From NCBI GenBank assembly GCA_046260765.1, contig JBHEOO010000003.1, positions 1 to 64,000 on the forward strand: DNA of 64,000 nt. Direction: 5' to 3'. A program made the translations under genes and the position numbers. This DNA comes from Chromatocurvus sp046260765 (GTDB lineage: Bacteria > Pseudomonadota > Gammaproteobacteria > Pseudomonadales > Halieaceae). Below, one piece after another: positions 8,920 through 16,951 of the stretch. Under the pieces are notes generated by a model, which was not told where the DNA came from, searched no databases, and saw only the letters and a list, made by a program, of their open reading frames with translations. Each line of letters begins with the position of its first letter. Within the stretch, counting starts at the first letter, position 1.

Positions 8920-9003
8920 CGGTCACTCCAGAGAACTATCTTTGCGCAAGATACCCTGCCGCGCTCGCCATGAACAGAAGCCACAGCTAGAACCGTCGAT
9001 CAT

Positions 9004-9729
9004 TTACCAGTCAATGGTCTCCCCGGCCCAGTCCAGATAGGACAGGGTGCCATCTGCGCCCAGCTTGTCCATGACCGCGAGGAGCCTGTCTGCTACATAC
9101 GCCGGCGTGAACAGTTTTTCCTTTGGCACACGCGCCTGGAAGGGTTGTGACAATGCAGTATCGGTGGTTCCCGGATGGAACGCGAGCAGCTTTACCGCAG
9201 GCGCCCGCCGGGCGAGTTCAATGGCCGCGGATTTAAGCATCATGTTGAGGGCAGCCTTGGATCCCCGATAACTGTACCAGCCCCCGAGGTGGTTATCGGT
9301 GATACTGCCCACCCGGGCACTCAGGAAAGTTGCGACGCAGCCTGGACTGCGGCGCATTAAAGGCTCGAGGACCCCCAGCCACAACATTGGCACAATTGCA
9401 TTGACGTGGAAAACGGTCTGCATGGCATCGGCGTTAAGCTCGCGCAGGGCGCGCTCGGGTCGGTAAGTCTCTCCGTGAAGTGTTCCGGTACAGACAATGA
9501 TGCGGCGCAGCTCGGCACCCGACTCCTCCAGTGCCCTGCCGATGCTGTCTACGGTGTCTTCCCGCCGGGCGCTGTCATCGCTGCAGGTATACCATTGCAC
9601 ATGTGACGCCAGCTTTTCAGGCGCGGCACCACGACTGACCGCATAGACCGACCAGTCAGGCATGGCATCAACCAATGCGCGACCGATACCACCGCTGGCA
9701 CCTATGACGATTGCGGCCTGTACTGTCAT
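9004..9729 (-). CDS. short-chain dehydrogenase/reductase
   Basis: 241 aa NAD(P)-dependent oxidoreductase. It has the Rossmann glycine motif VIGASGGIGRAL and the catalytic YSYRGSK (Tyr and Lys four apart), with a Ser in FLSARVGS. The cofactor-side segment VYAVSRG, ending in Arg, suggests NADP(H). It resembles the CsgA/YgfF-like group with a C-terminal LxYLDWAGETIDW. The start is ATG 9729 with GGAG nine bases upstream; the frame is open to 9750. Substrate unknown. It stands alone between the lipoprotein pair and the acetyltransferase gene. Confidence 0.88.
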   Translation of the reverse strand: MTVQAAIVIGASGGIGRALVDAMPDWSVYAVSRGAAPEKLASHVQWYTCSDDSARREDTVDSIGRALEESGAELRRIIVCTGTLHGETYRPERALRELNADAMQTVFHVNAIVPMLWLGVLEPLMRRSPGCVATFLSARVGSITDNHLGGWYSYRGSKAALNMMLKSAAIELARRAPAVKLLAFHPGTTDTALSQPFQARVPKEKLFTPAYVADRLLAVMDKLGADGTLSYLDWAGETIDW

Positions 9730-9806
9730 GCCTGATAACTCCGTTAGCATTTGGGCTAGCTACGCAGGCTACCTTCATACGGATGCGCCTGCCGCTTGAT
9801 TTACCG

Positions 9807-12281
9807 TTAAAGAGGGCGCGTTACAGCAACAATATCGGGGTCATCAAGACAACGCCTGAGCGTGAAGCCAAGACTGCGACACAGCGCCAGCATCTTGCGA
9901 TTGTGTGCCAGCACTTCACCCTCCATGAGAGTCAGCCCGCGATTGCGGGCGATGCGAAACAGCGCCTCCATGAGCTGACTACCGATACCCCGGCCCTGTG
10001 CCTCATCGGACACGGCGAGAGCAAACTCGCAGGAAACGGCGTCGGAGTTCACCGCGTAACGCGACACACCGACAATGCGCTCACCCGGCTGGCCACCGTC
10101 AATGACAGCCACCAGCGCCATCTCACGATCGTAGTCTATCTGGGTAAAGCGCGCGAGCATGGCAGTGGACAGATGATCGAGGCGGTACATGAAGCGGTAA
10201 TAGCGACTCTGCGCTGACAGGCCGTCGAAAAAACGCTGCTCCATGTCCGCATCCTCCGGCCGTATAGGGCGTATCAGCAGAAACTCAATCCCGGGCAGTG
10301 ACACTCGATTTTCCAGCTCCCCCGGGTAGGGAAGTATGGCCATGTGACCGTAGTGGGAGACTGCTGCATCGTCTCCCCGGAGGCGCAGCTTTACCGTAAT
10401 CCGTGTTGCATCCGGCGCCGCCCCCTCGCCAAGAGGCAAAGAGGGCAGGCTGATCGCTGCAACCTCAGGTAGCTCACAGGCGATGGCAGACAGCGTCATC
10501 AAACTATCCACCAGATGAGCTTCCTGCCCGGATGACAATGGCTCCATGGCAAAGCGCTGTACCGCGCGCCCGAGCAACTCACGGCATAAATAGTTATTCA
10601 GCGGCGGCAGCGATGCCTGCACTCCCGCAAGACGAGAGAGAGTACTGCCCGCGGGGCCGACATAGATAACGGGACCAAACGCCGGAGCGCCTGCCAGCAT
10701 AAGAGCGATATCACGATCAAAAGACGCCGGCGCGTCTTTTTTTGTGCCACAGACCGGCAGAACCCGTGCATCCATGGCATCAAACAGTTCGACTACCGCC
10801 GCTGCAGGCAGCGTGGATACCCCGGCAGCGATGTGGTCTCTCACCAGTGTCCTCGCACGCGGCAGGTCGGGCGCTGCATGGCGGGACAGCGGCGGCGTGA
10901 GCTGAAGAAGCAGGTTCTGACTGTTCCGATAACTGGCGAGATAGGCCAGCGCATCAACCGCGCGCTCGGGGCTTGAAAACTGCGGAATAGAGGCGGCAGA
11001 CAACAAGGCGCGACTGTCTGCGACCAGATCCTGCCCCATCCAGCAGGCCATCACCGGTTTCCCCGCGGGGTTGGCCTGCGCGACCAGGGCCTGCGCACAG
11101 GCAAGAGGGTCTGTGACGCCCTGCGGCGTTACCAGCGCCAGCAGCGTGTCTACCGCGGGATCCTCAAGCAGTAATTTCGCTGCCTCCGCATAACGTTCTG
11201 CGGGAGCATCGCCCAGCAAATCCACAGGGTTAGCACACTGCCAGCCCGGCGGCATCACAGCCGACAGCGCCTCGCGAGTCGATTCGGACGGACAGGCCAT
11301 TGGCAGGCCATGCTGGTGCGCACGGTTGATGGCCATTGCAGCGGGGCCAGCGGCATTGGTGATTATCGCCAGGCGCTGGCCCAACGCGGCCTTCGTGCCC
11401 GACGCCAGTGTTCTCGCCGCCGTGAGCAGTTCGTGAACGCTGCTTACGCGCACGGCGCCAGCGCGCCTTACCGCTGCATCGAACGCCGCATCCGCCATGG
11501 GAGACTCATCAGGGGAGGCGCCATTGACGGCGCCATTGACAGCACCCCCACCCGACTTCAGCACCACAACAGGCTTCACGCGCGCAGCGAGGCGCAGCCC
11601 ACTGACGAACGCCCGGGCGTCTGCTATCCGCTCTACGTACAGCAGAATGCTGCGCGTATCGGCGTCCACCGCGCAGAAGTCGAGCAATTCACCGAAATCC
11701 AGGTCAGCCGCAGCGCCGGGTGACGCCAACAGGGACAGACCGAAACGGTTCGACGCCGCCCAGTCGAGCATGGCGTTGCAGAAGCCCACGGACTGCGACA
11801 GCAGGGCGACACGTCCGGGGCCTACCGCACTGCGGGCGAAGCTGGCATTGAAGTGCCAGCCAGGACGCAATACGCCCAGCGTATGCGGGCCCAGCAGCTT
11901 GATCCCGTGCTCCCTGGCGATCCTGACCAGAGGCTCCTTTGAAAGACCATCCGTAGCCTGCTCGCCAAACCCGGCGGAAAGAATGATCGCCGTTGCCACT
12001 CCGGCACCCACTGCATCGCGCAGCACGTCAGGTACATCGCTCGCCGGCACCGCGATGACCGCCAGATCCAGCGCTACGCCGATGGCACTGATCCGGGGAT
12101 AGGCCTGCAAACCCTGCACCGTCGCACGCCGGGAGTTGACCGGATAAACCGCGCCCGCGAACCCCCCATCGAGGATATTGCGCAGCACTCTGCCACCGAC
12201 AGCATCGACACGATCGGAAGCGCCTACTACGGCCACGCTGCCTGGCTCGAACAGCCGATGCAGGTAATGTTTCCTCGCCAT
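9807..12281 (-). CDS. Pat/YfiQ-like GNAT protein acetyltransferase with degenerate ATP-grasp domain
   Basis: 824 aa from ATG 12281 (the frame stays open to 12521 without family similarity). Domain order: CoA-binding Rossmann domain (FEPGSVAVVGASDR, residues about 10-140), two succinyl-CoA-ligase-like flavodoxin domains (about 150-465), an ATP-grasp remnant (about 485-620), and a C-terminal GNAT domain (about 660-824) with acetyl-CoA loop EAQGRGIGSQLMEAL. This is the architecture of YfiQ/Pat, which acetylates Lys of acetyl-CoA synthetase and other enzymes. The ATP-grasp part lacks the usual VLK and HKSDVGGV segments; roughly 75-80 residues appear to be missing between PVCGTKKDA and AFGPVIYVG. 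The protein should therefore act only as an acetyltransferase. It is divergent from a deacetylase gene. Confidence 0.88.
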   Translation of the reverse strand: MARKHYLHRLFEPGSVAVVGASDRVDAVGGRVLRNILDGGFAGAVYPVNSRRATVQGLQAYPRISAIGVALDLAVIAVPASDVPDVLRDAVGAGVATAIILSAGFGEQATDGLSKEPLVRIAREHGIKLLGPHTLGVLRPGWHFNASFARSAVGPGRVALLSQSVGFCNAMLDWAASNRFGLSLLASPGAAADLDFGELLDFCAVDADTRSILLYVERIADARAFVSGLRLAARVKPVVVLKSGGGAVNGAVNGASPDESPMADAAFDAAVRRAGAVRVSSVHELLTAARTLASGTKAALGQRLAIITNAAGPAAMAINRAHQHGLPMACPSESTREALSAVMPPGWQCANPVDLLGDAPAERYAEAAKLLLEDPAVDTLLALVTPQGVTDPLACAQALVAQANPAGKPVMACWMGQDLVADSRALLSAASIPQFSSPERAVDALAYLASYRNSQNLLLQLTPPLSRHAAPDLPRARTLVRDHIAAGVSTLPAAAVVELFDAMDARVLPVCGTKKDAPASFDRDIALMLAGAPAFGPVIYVGPAGSTLSRLAGVQASLPPLNNYLCRELLGRAVQRFAMEPLSSGQEAHLVDSLMTLSAIACELPEVAAISLPSLPLGEGAAPDATRITVKLRLRGDDAAVSHYGHMAILPYPGELENRVSLPGIEFLLIRPIRPEDADMEQRFFDGLSAQSRYYRFMYRLDHLSTAMLARFTQIDYDREMALVAVIDGGQPGERIVGVSRYAVNSDAVSCEFALAVSDEAQGRGIGSQLMEALFRIARNRGLTLMEGEVLAHNRKMLALCRSLGFTLRRCLDDPDIVAVTRPL

Positions 12282-12366
12282 GTTTCTCCCGCCCCCGCGC
12301 TCAAGTGCATCCATGCGCGGAATACAGGAGAATAGTGCCATAGGCACAAATCGGCTGGATACCCAC
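12282..12366. promoter_or_regulatory. shared intergenic region of the divergent acetyltransferase and deacetylase genes
   Basis: Only 85 bases separate the two chosen start codons, so both promoters must lie here or overlap the coding ends. I see no strong sigma-70 pair. The location itself implies coordinated control of the two genes. Confidence 0.4.
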
Positions 12367-13290
12367 ATGACCATTGGATACATCACGCATTCGGATTGCT
12401 TGCTGCATGATATGGGGCCGGGCCACCCGGAGGCCCCAGCGCGCCTGCTGGCCATTAACGACAGACTCATTGGCTGCGGTCTGGATGCGGCGCTGGTGCG
12501 GCACGATGCACCGCGCGTCACCCGGGAACAGCTGCTGCGCGCCCACGATCCCGCCTATCTCGACGCGATCGCCGCACAGTCCCCTGCCGCCGGCATGACC
12601 TGGCTGGATGGCGACACGGCCATGAACCCCCACAGCCTGCTTGCAGCAGAACGTGCTGCGGGCGCTGCAGCCTGCGCTGTCGGTCTCGTGATGACAGGCG
12701 AGCATCGCCGTGTGTTCTGCGCGGTGCGCCCGCCCGGTCACCACGCGGAGCGCGATCGCGCCATGGGCTTCTGCCTGTACAACAATATTGCGATTGCGGC
12801 CTATGAGGCGCTCGAACAATATGGGCTTTCCCGGGTAGCAATTATCGATTTCGATGTGCACCACGGCAACGGCACCGAGCATATTGTCGCCGATGATCAC
12901 CGGCTTTTGTTCTGCTCGACTTTCCAGCATCCCTTCTACCCACATTCCGGCGCGGGGCGAGCAGCGAACAACGTCGTAAACGTGCCGCTGGCGGCGGGTT
13001 CCGGTGGCGCTGCTTTCGCCCGGGCAGTCGATGAGCACTGGCTGCCCAGACTGGCAGACTTTGCGCCGGAACTGGTGCTGATTTCCGCCGGCTTTGACGC
13101 CCACCAGGCAGACGACATGGCGGGCCTTGCATTCGTGGACAGCGACTACGCCTGGGTGACCGCCGAACTATGCCGCGTCGCCAACACCTCGGCATCAGGC
13201 CGGATCGTCTCATCCCTGGAGGGAGGCTATGAACTGCATGCCCTCGCACGCAGCGTGGAAGCACACCTCAAAGCCCTGATTGGCCCCTGA
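12367..13290 (+). CDS. histone deacetylase family protein (class II/AcuC-like amidohydrolase)
   Basis: 307-aa zinc amidohydrolase that removes acetyl groups from Lys or from small amines. It has the active-site pair RPPGHHAE (residues 121-128), the zinc-binding block DFDVHHGNGTEH (161-172), and GFDAHQADDMAGL with the third metal ligand. The C-terminal SLEGGYELHALARSV is also conserved. The start is ATG 12367; the upstream open extension to 12280 overlaps the divergent gene's start and has no similarity. It faces away from a Pat-like acetyltransferase, which suggests reversible lysine acetylation. Acetylpolyamine hydrolase activity is an alternative. Its 3' end overlaps the convergent ABC gene by 23 bases. 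Confidence 0.92.
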   Translation: MTIGYITHSDCLLHDMGPGHPEAPARLLAINDRLIGCGLDAALVRHDAPRVTREQLLRAHDPAYLDAIAAQSPAAGMTWLDGDTAMNPHSLLAAERAAGAAACAVGLVMTGEHRRVFCAVRPPGHHAERDRAMGFCLYNNIAIAAYEALEQYGLSRVAIIDFDVHHGNGTEHIVADDHRLLFCSTFQHPFYPHSGAGRAANNVVNVPLAAGSGGAAFARAVDEHWLPRLADFAPELVLISAGFDAHQADDMAGLAFVDSDYAWVTAELCRVANTSASGRIVSSLEGGYELHALARSVEAHLKALIGP

Positions 13291-15127
13291 AGGCTTGCGC
13301 CTCACTACTCTTTTCAAGCACCGTCTCGGGCGTTACGGGGACCGTCTCACGCGCCTGCTGCGCCCACCACAGTCGCGCATATTCGCCATTGCGGGACAGC
13401 AATTCGCCGTGCGATCCACTTTCGGCAATAGCGCCATCGCGCAGAACGACGATACGGTCAGCGTCCACCACCGTGGAGAGGCGATGCGCGATGACCAGCG
13501 TCGTGTGGCGCTGCGCCAGGTCGCGAAAAGCTGCAAGCACCGCCTGCTCGGAATGACTGTCCAGCGATGACGTCGCCTCGTCAAAGACCAGTATCGGAGC
13601 ATCCTTGAGGATGGCCCGGGCAATCGCCACGCGCTGCTTCTCCCCGCCGGAGAGCTTCAAGCCCCTCTCCCCGACCCGCGTCAACAGGCCCTCTGGGAGC
13701 TGGCTGACGAAGTCGTTCAGATGAGCCGCGCGTATGGCCTCACGCACCGCGTCGTCATCCGCTTCGGGATTGCCGTAGCGGACGTTCTCCAGCAGACTGT
13801 CGTTGAACAGCACCGTATCCTGGGGAACGATTGCAATCTGGCGACGCAGTGATTCCTGCGTGACATCGCGGATATTCTGGCCATCAATGGTGATACGGCC
13901 GGCCACAGGGTCGTAAAAGCGAAACAGCAGCTTGATCAGTGTGGATTTTCCGGCGCCACTGGCGCCAACCAGGGCCACTCGTGTTCCCGGCTCAACACTC
14001 AGGCTGAAGCCATCAATGATGCTTCGCTTGTCCTGGTAGGTGAAGACAACATCCTCGAAAGCAATGCGGCCATGATCGACCTTCAGTGTTGTCGCATCGT
14101 CAGCGTCGCGCACCGCGGGCTCTCGCTCCAGCAGGTCGAACAGATTCTCGATATTCGCCATGGAACTCTTGATCTCGCGGTAGACGAAACCAAGAAAGCC
14201 CAGTGGCATGAACAGCTGCAGCATAAACTGGTTGATCAGCACAAAATCACCGAGGCTGAGGACACCATCGCGCACCTGCCACGCCGCCAGACCGATCATC
14301 AATGTCTGGGACAGAGCAATGATCAGCGCCTGTCCCGCATTGAGGGCAAACAGAGACAGGCGGTTGGAGCGCCGTGCCTGCTCCCAGGCCGCCAGTGACT
14401 CATCGTAGCGATCGCTCTCGAAGGTCTCGTTGGTGAAGTACTTGACCGTTTCATAGTTAAGCAGGCTGTCGACCGCCCGCGTGTTGCTGCTGGAATCCGC
14501 ATCATTGACGGCGCGAACGAAGCGGGTGCGCCACTCGGTAGCACGAAAGGAGAAGGCGCCGTAACCGAGCACCGCCGTCACTACCACCACCGCATAGGAG
14601 AGACCGTAGTTATACAGCAGGATGCACGCAACCATCGCGATTTCAAACAGCGTGGGGGCGATGTTGAAAATAAAGAAACGCATCAGAAAGCTGATGCCCG
14701 TGGTGCCACGCTCGATATCGCGCGCAAGGCCGCCCGTGCGACGGTTCAGGTGGTAATCGATGTCTAGGGCATGCACATGACGAAACACCTGCAGCCCGAT
14801 CCGCCGCATGGCCCGCTCCGTTACACGCCCGAACAGTGTATCGCGGAGCTCTGCGAAAAGGACGCTGGCGAAACGCGCCGTACCGTAGGCAATCACCAGC
14901 GAAAGCAGCATGACCACGGTTATCTGCTCGGTGCTCTCAAGGTCCAGCGTGTCGACAAGATACTTCAGAACAAAGGGGATAGTGAGCAAGGCGCCCTTCG
15001 CCAGAAAGAGGCACGCCATGGCGAGGGCGACACGACCGGCGTTTTCTCGAAGCACCGGCAGCAGACGCAACAATAAAGACCAGTTGTAGCGACCACTGGC
15101 TGGCTCGGAAACAGATGACGGATGCAT
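13268..15127 (-). CDS. Atm1/HMT1-type ABC exporter (fused membrane and ATPase domains)
   Basis: 619 aa. It has an N-terminal six-helix type I exporter domain (about residues 25-320) and a C-terminal ATPase with Walker A GASGAGKST, signature LSGGEKQR, Walker B ILVFDEATSSLD and H-loop IAHRLST. The stretch SSNTRAVDSLLNYETVKYFTN is diagnostic for the Atm1 group (mitochondrial ABCB7 and the bacterial glutathione-conjugate or heavy-metal exporters). The likely cargo is therefore a glutathione-derived or metal-thiol compound. ATG 15127 follows GAGGAG. The gene is convergent with the deacetylase and overlaps its end. Confidence 0.93.
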   Translation of the reverse strand: MHPSSVSEPASGRYNWSLLLRLLPVLRENAGRVALAMACLFLAKGALLTIPFVLKYLVDTLDLESTEQITVVMLLSLVIAYGTARFASVLFAELRDTLFGRVTERAMRRIGLQVFRHVHALDIDYHLNRRTGGLARDIERGTTGISFLMRFFIFNIAPTLFEIAMVACILLYNYGLSYAVVVVTAVLGYGAFSFRATEWRTRFVRAVNDADSSSNTRAVDSLLNYETVKYFTNETFESDRYDESLAAWEQARRSNRLSLFALNAGQALIIALSQTLMIGLAAWQVRDGVLSLGDFVLINQFMLQLFMPLGFLGFVYREIKSSMANIENLFDLLEREPAVRDADDATTLKVDHGRIAFEDVVFTYQDKRSIIDGFSLSVEPGTRVALVGASGAGKSTLIKLLFRFYDPVAGRITIDGQNIRDVTQESLRRQIAIVPQDTVLFNDSLLENVRYGNPEADDDAVREAIRAAHLNDFVSQLPEGLLTRVGERGLKLSGGEKQRVAIARAILKDAPILVFDEATSSLDSHSEQAVLAAFRDLAQRHTTLVIAHRLSTVVDADRIVVLRDGAIAESGSHGELLSRNGEYARLWWAQQARETVPVTPETVLEKSSEAQAFRGQSGL

Positions 15128-15321
15128 GAAACTCCTCTATGCAGGAAGGTACGGTGAGGTGAGCGCCAGGGCGTGAGGATCCGTGAGCACAAACCGTTGT
15201 TTGCCTCTACTATTTTGACGGGCCTCTCTTTTAAGCCTTGCGCCGCATGCGCGAGGGGCTTGCCTCCGACGCGCGGCTTGCTCACACTTCGTCACGTTAG
15301 CAAAAAATGAAGGGATCCCCC

Positions 15322-15747
15322 ATGGTAAACCAATTTCTCGCACCGCTTTCGGGCGGGCTACTTATCGGCGTCTCTGCCGTCTTGCTTCTTTTACTTGCTG
15401 GACGGGTTGCTGGAATCAGCGGCATAGCCTGGAGCGCCATTTCGGGCGCCCCGGATAATGCATGGCGCTGGCTGTTTCTGCTTGGGTTGATCGGTGGCGG
15501 TGCGCTCTACCACTGGATCAGCGGCACGCCAGCACCGGCGCCAAACCCGGCAGGCTGGCCGTTGGCAGCGGCCGCGGGGCTCGCGGTTGGCATTGGCGTC
15601 AGGATAGGTAACGGATGTACCAGCGGACATGGTGTATGCGGCCTGGGTTTCCACTCTTTGCGCTCGCTAGCCGCAACCATGACATTCATGGTGACCGGCG
15701 TTATCACGGTATTTATCGTGCGACATGTGCTCGGAGGTGTGTCATGA
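15322..15747 (+). CDS. YeeE/YedE family half-transporter, first subunit
   Basis: 141 aa, four to five predicted membrane segments. The signature VRIGNGCTSGHGVCGLG is the hallmark of YeeE/YedE (TsuA-type thiosulfate/sulfur) transporters, in which the conserved Cys relays the sulfur substrate. The size is half of the full protein, and the next gene encodes the other half, as in the PmpA/PmpB pairs. The start is ATG 15322 after AGGGA; an ATG at 15307 is possible. The stop overlaps the next start as ATGA, so the halves are made together. Confidence 0.9.
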   Translation: MVNQFLAPLSGGLLIGVSAVLLLLLAGRVAGISGIAWSAISGAPDNAWRWLFLLGLIGGGALYHWISGTPAPAPNPAGWPLAAAAGLAVGIGVRIGNGCTSGHGVCGLGFHSLRSLAATMTFMVTGVITVFIVRHVLGGVS

Positions 15748-16157
15748 AAGCATTGGCAGCACTTGTCTGTGGTCTGCTGTTCGGCGCAGGCCTTGCACTT
15801 TCGGGAATGACCGATACCGCAAAAGTGCTGGGCTTCCTGGATATTTCTGGTGAGTGGGTACCCGATCTCGCCTTTGTCATGGGGGGCGCAGTGGCGGTGA
15901 CCGCCATCACCTTCTCACTGGTGCTGCGCCGGCAGAGACCGGTGTTCGCGCAAACTTTCTTCCTGCCGCAGGCTCGGGCGATTGACGGCCGCCTGCTTGC
16001 GGGCACGGGCCTTTTTGGCATTGGCTGGGGCCTCTACGGCTACTGCCCCGGGCCTGGCCTGACCGCATTGATTTACGGTCACACAGGTACCTATGTGTTC
16101 GTCGTGAGCCTGTTTGCAGGTATGTGGCTGGCCGCCCGCTGGGAGAGAAACCATTAG
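15744..16157 (+). CDS. YeeE/YedE family half-transporter, second subunit (DUF6691-like)
   Basis: 137 aa membrane protein. It starts MKALAALVCGLLFGAGLALSG and contains ALSGMTDTAKVLGFLD and GWGLYGYCPGPGLTAL; the Cys in CPGPG is the second conserved sulfur-relay position of the family. It completes a heterodimeric YeeE/YedE channel with the gene before it, with a four-base ATGA overlap. These pairs often sit beside sulfur-handling enzymes (rhodanese, persulfide dioxygenase). None is adjacent here, but the Atm1-type exporter next door also handles thiols. A large hairpin starts at its stop codon. Confidence 0.88.
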   Translation: MKALAALVCGLLFGAGLALSGMTDTAKVLGFLDISGEWVPDLAFVMGGAVAVTAITFSLVLRRQRPVFAQTFFLPQARAIDGRLLAGTGLFGIGWGLYGYCPGPGLTALIYGHTGTYVFVVSLFAGMWLAARWERNH

Positions 16158-16207
16158 ACTGCAACACAGACATTCGCGACATTTCAGCGAATTTGTGTGT
16201 TGCAGTC
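16157..16207. terminator. long hairpin, 21-base arms, between the YeeE/YedE pair and the TerB-like gene
   Basis: Left arm 16157-16177 begins GACTGCAACACA; right arm 16187-16207 ends TGTGTTGCAGTC. The outer 12 and inner 6 base pairs are perfect with a three-base imperfect centre, around a nine-base loop. It begins at the last base of the stop codon and lies between convergent genes. This fits a bidirectional transcription stop or mRNA 3'-end protector. There is no U-tract. Confidence 0.55.
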
Positions 16208-16263
16208 CAGGGTCTAGTGACTGGTTCGCTGCTGCCCACCGCGGACCAGCATGAAAGCCACAG

Positions 16264-16695
16264 CTACTTCACAACCAAACCGGCAGCATCCGCCGCTGTG
16301 AGGCCCAGCGCCATTGTCACCATATTGAAAAATTCCGCCTCACGGCTGGAGACATTGCCATCGGCCTTCAACACCTGCACCAGACCCTGGATAATTGAGC
16401 TCCGCTGTTTGCGGCTGAGGCGAGGACCTACCTCGGCCAGGTACTTGTGCAATGGTGCGGACTCGTAGAGCTTCGACAGCGCAGCCGTCCGCACATCACT
16501 GCTCGTAACGTCCTCGCCCAGGTATTCCTTGATCACTGCCTGCACGCTGGCGATCTCCGCTGGATGCGTATAGGCGTCGGCATCAGTCGCACGCGAAAGC
16601 ACCAATACGAAGAGCTCACGATAGACTTCCTCATCTGCTGTGGCCTCCTGTTCCCGGAAAAGCTTGGTCAGGCGACTGAAACTGGTAAGTGCCAT
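16264..16695 (-). CDS. TerB-like small cytoplasmic protein
   Basis: 143 aa from ATG 16695, with GGAG eight bases upstream; the frame extends to 16755 but without a ribosome site. All-helical and acidic, with the TerB-family pattern of two helical halves: TADEEVYRELFVLVLSRATDAD, then VLKADGNVSSREAEFFNMV, where an Asp-Gly-x-Val-Ser turn resembles the TerB metal-binding loop. TerB-like proteins associate with tellurite/stress complexes or act alone. No ter genes are nearby, so the function is not assigned. Confidence 0.72.
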   Translation of the reverse strand: MALTSFSRLTKLFREQEATADEEVYRELFVLVLSRATDADAYTHPAEIASVQAVIKEYLGEDVTSSDVRTAALSKLYESAPLHKYLAEVGPRLSRKQRSSIIQGLVQVLKADGNVSSREAEFFNMVTMALGLTAADAAGLVVK

Positions 16696-16875
16696 TGCTA
16701 GTGCTCCATTATTAATAACTTTTATAGCATAAACTTTTCGGTCGGATTTGAACACTCATCAGGCAAGCGAGGAAAATCGCCCAACAATAGCCTAATCCCT
16801 CCAGGCCCAGACCCAAGCTCAGGCTGAGACTGGGATTGGTAATATTGAAAACAGGCGGCCTAATTTCGGCCTCTA

Positions 16876-16903
16876 AACCGGCGTTATTGTCATAACGCCG
16901 GTT
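16876..16903. repeat. perfect 12-base inverted repeat downstream of the TonB receptor gene
   Basis: AACCGGCGTTAT and ATAACGCCGGTT pair perfectly around a four-base loop (TGTC). It lies between the end of the TonB receptor gene and the start of the TerB-like gene, both on the minus strand, so it could be a terminator for the receptor or an operator for the next gene. No U-run follows. Confidence 0.5.
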
Positions 16904-16951
16904 ACGCACCTCGACAAACGAGACTCGCCTGTTATCACCGCCTGCTACCGT

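Noticed and set aside
16712..16909. 65-codon frame in the gap before the TerB-like gene, with Leu/Gly/Ser repeats
   Set aside because: No ribosome site, overlaps the perfect palindrome and the TerB-like leader; probably non-coding.
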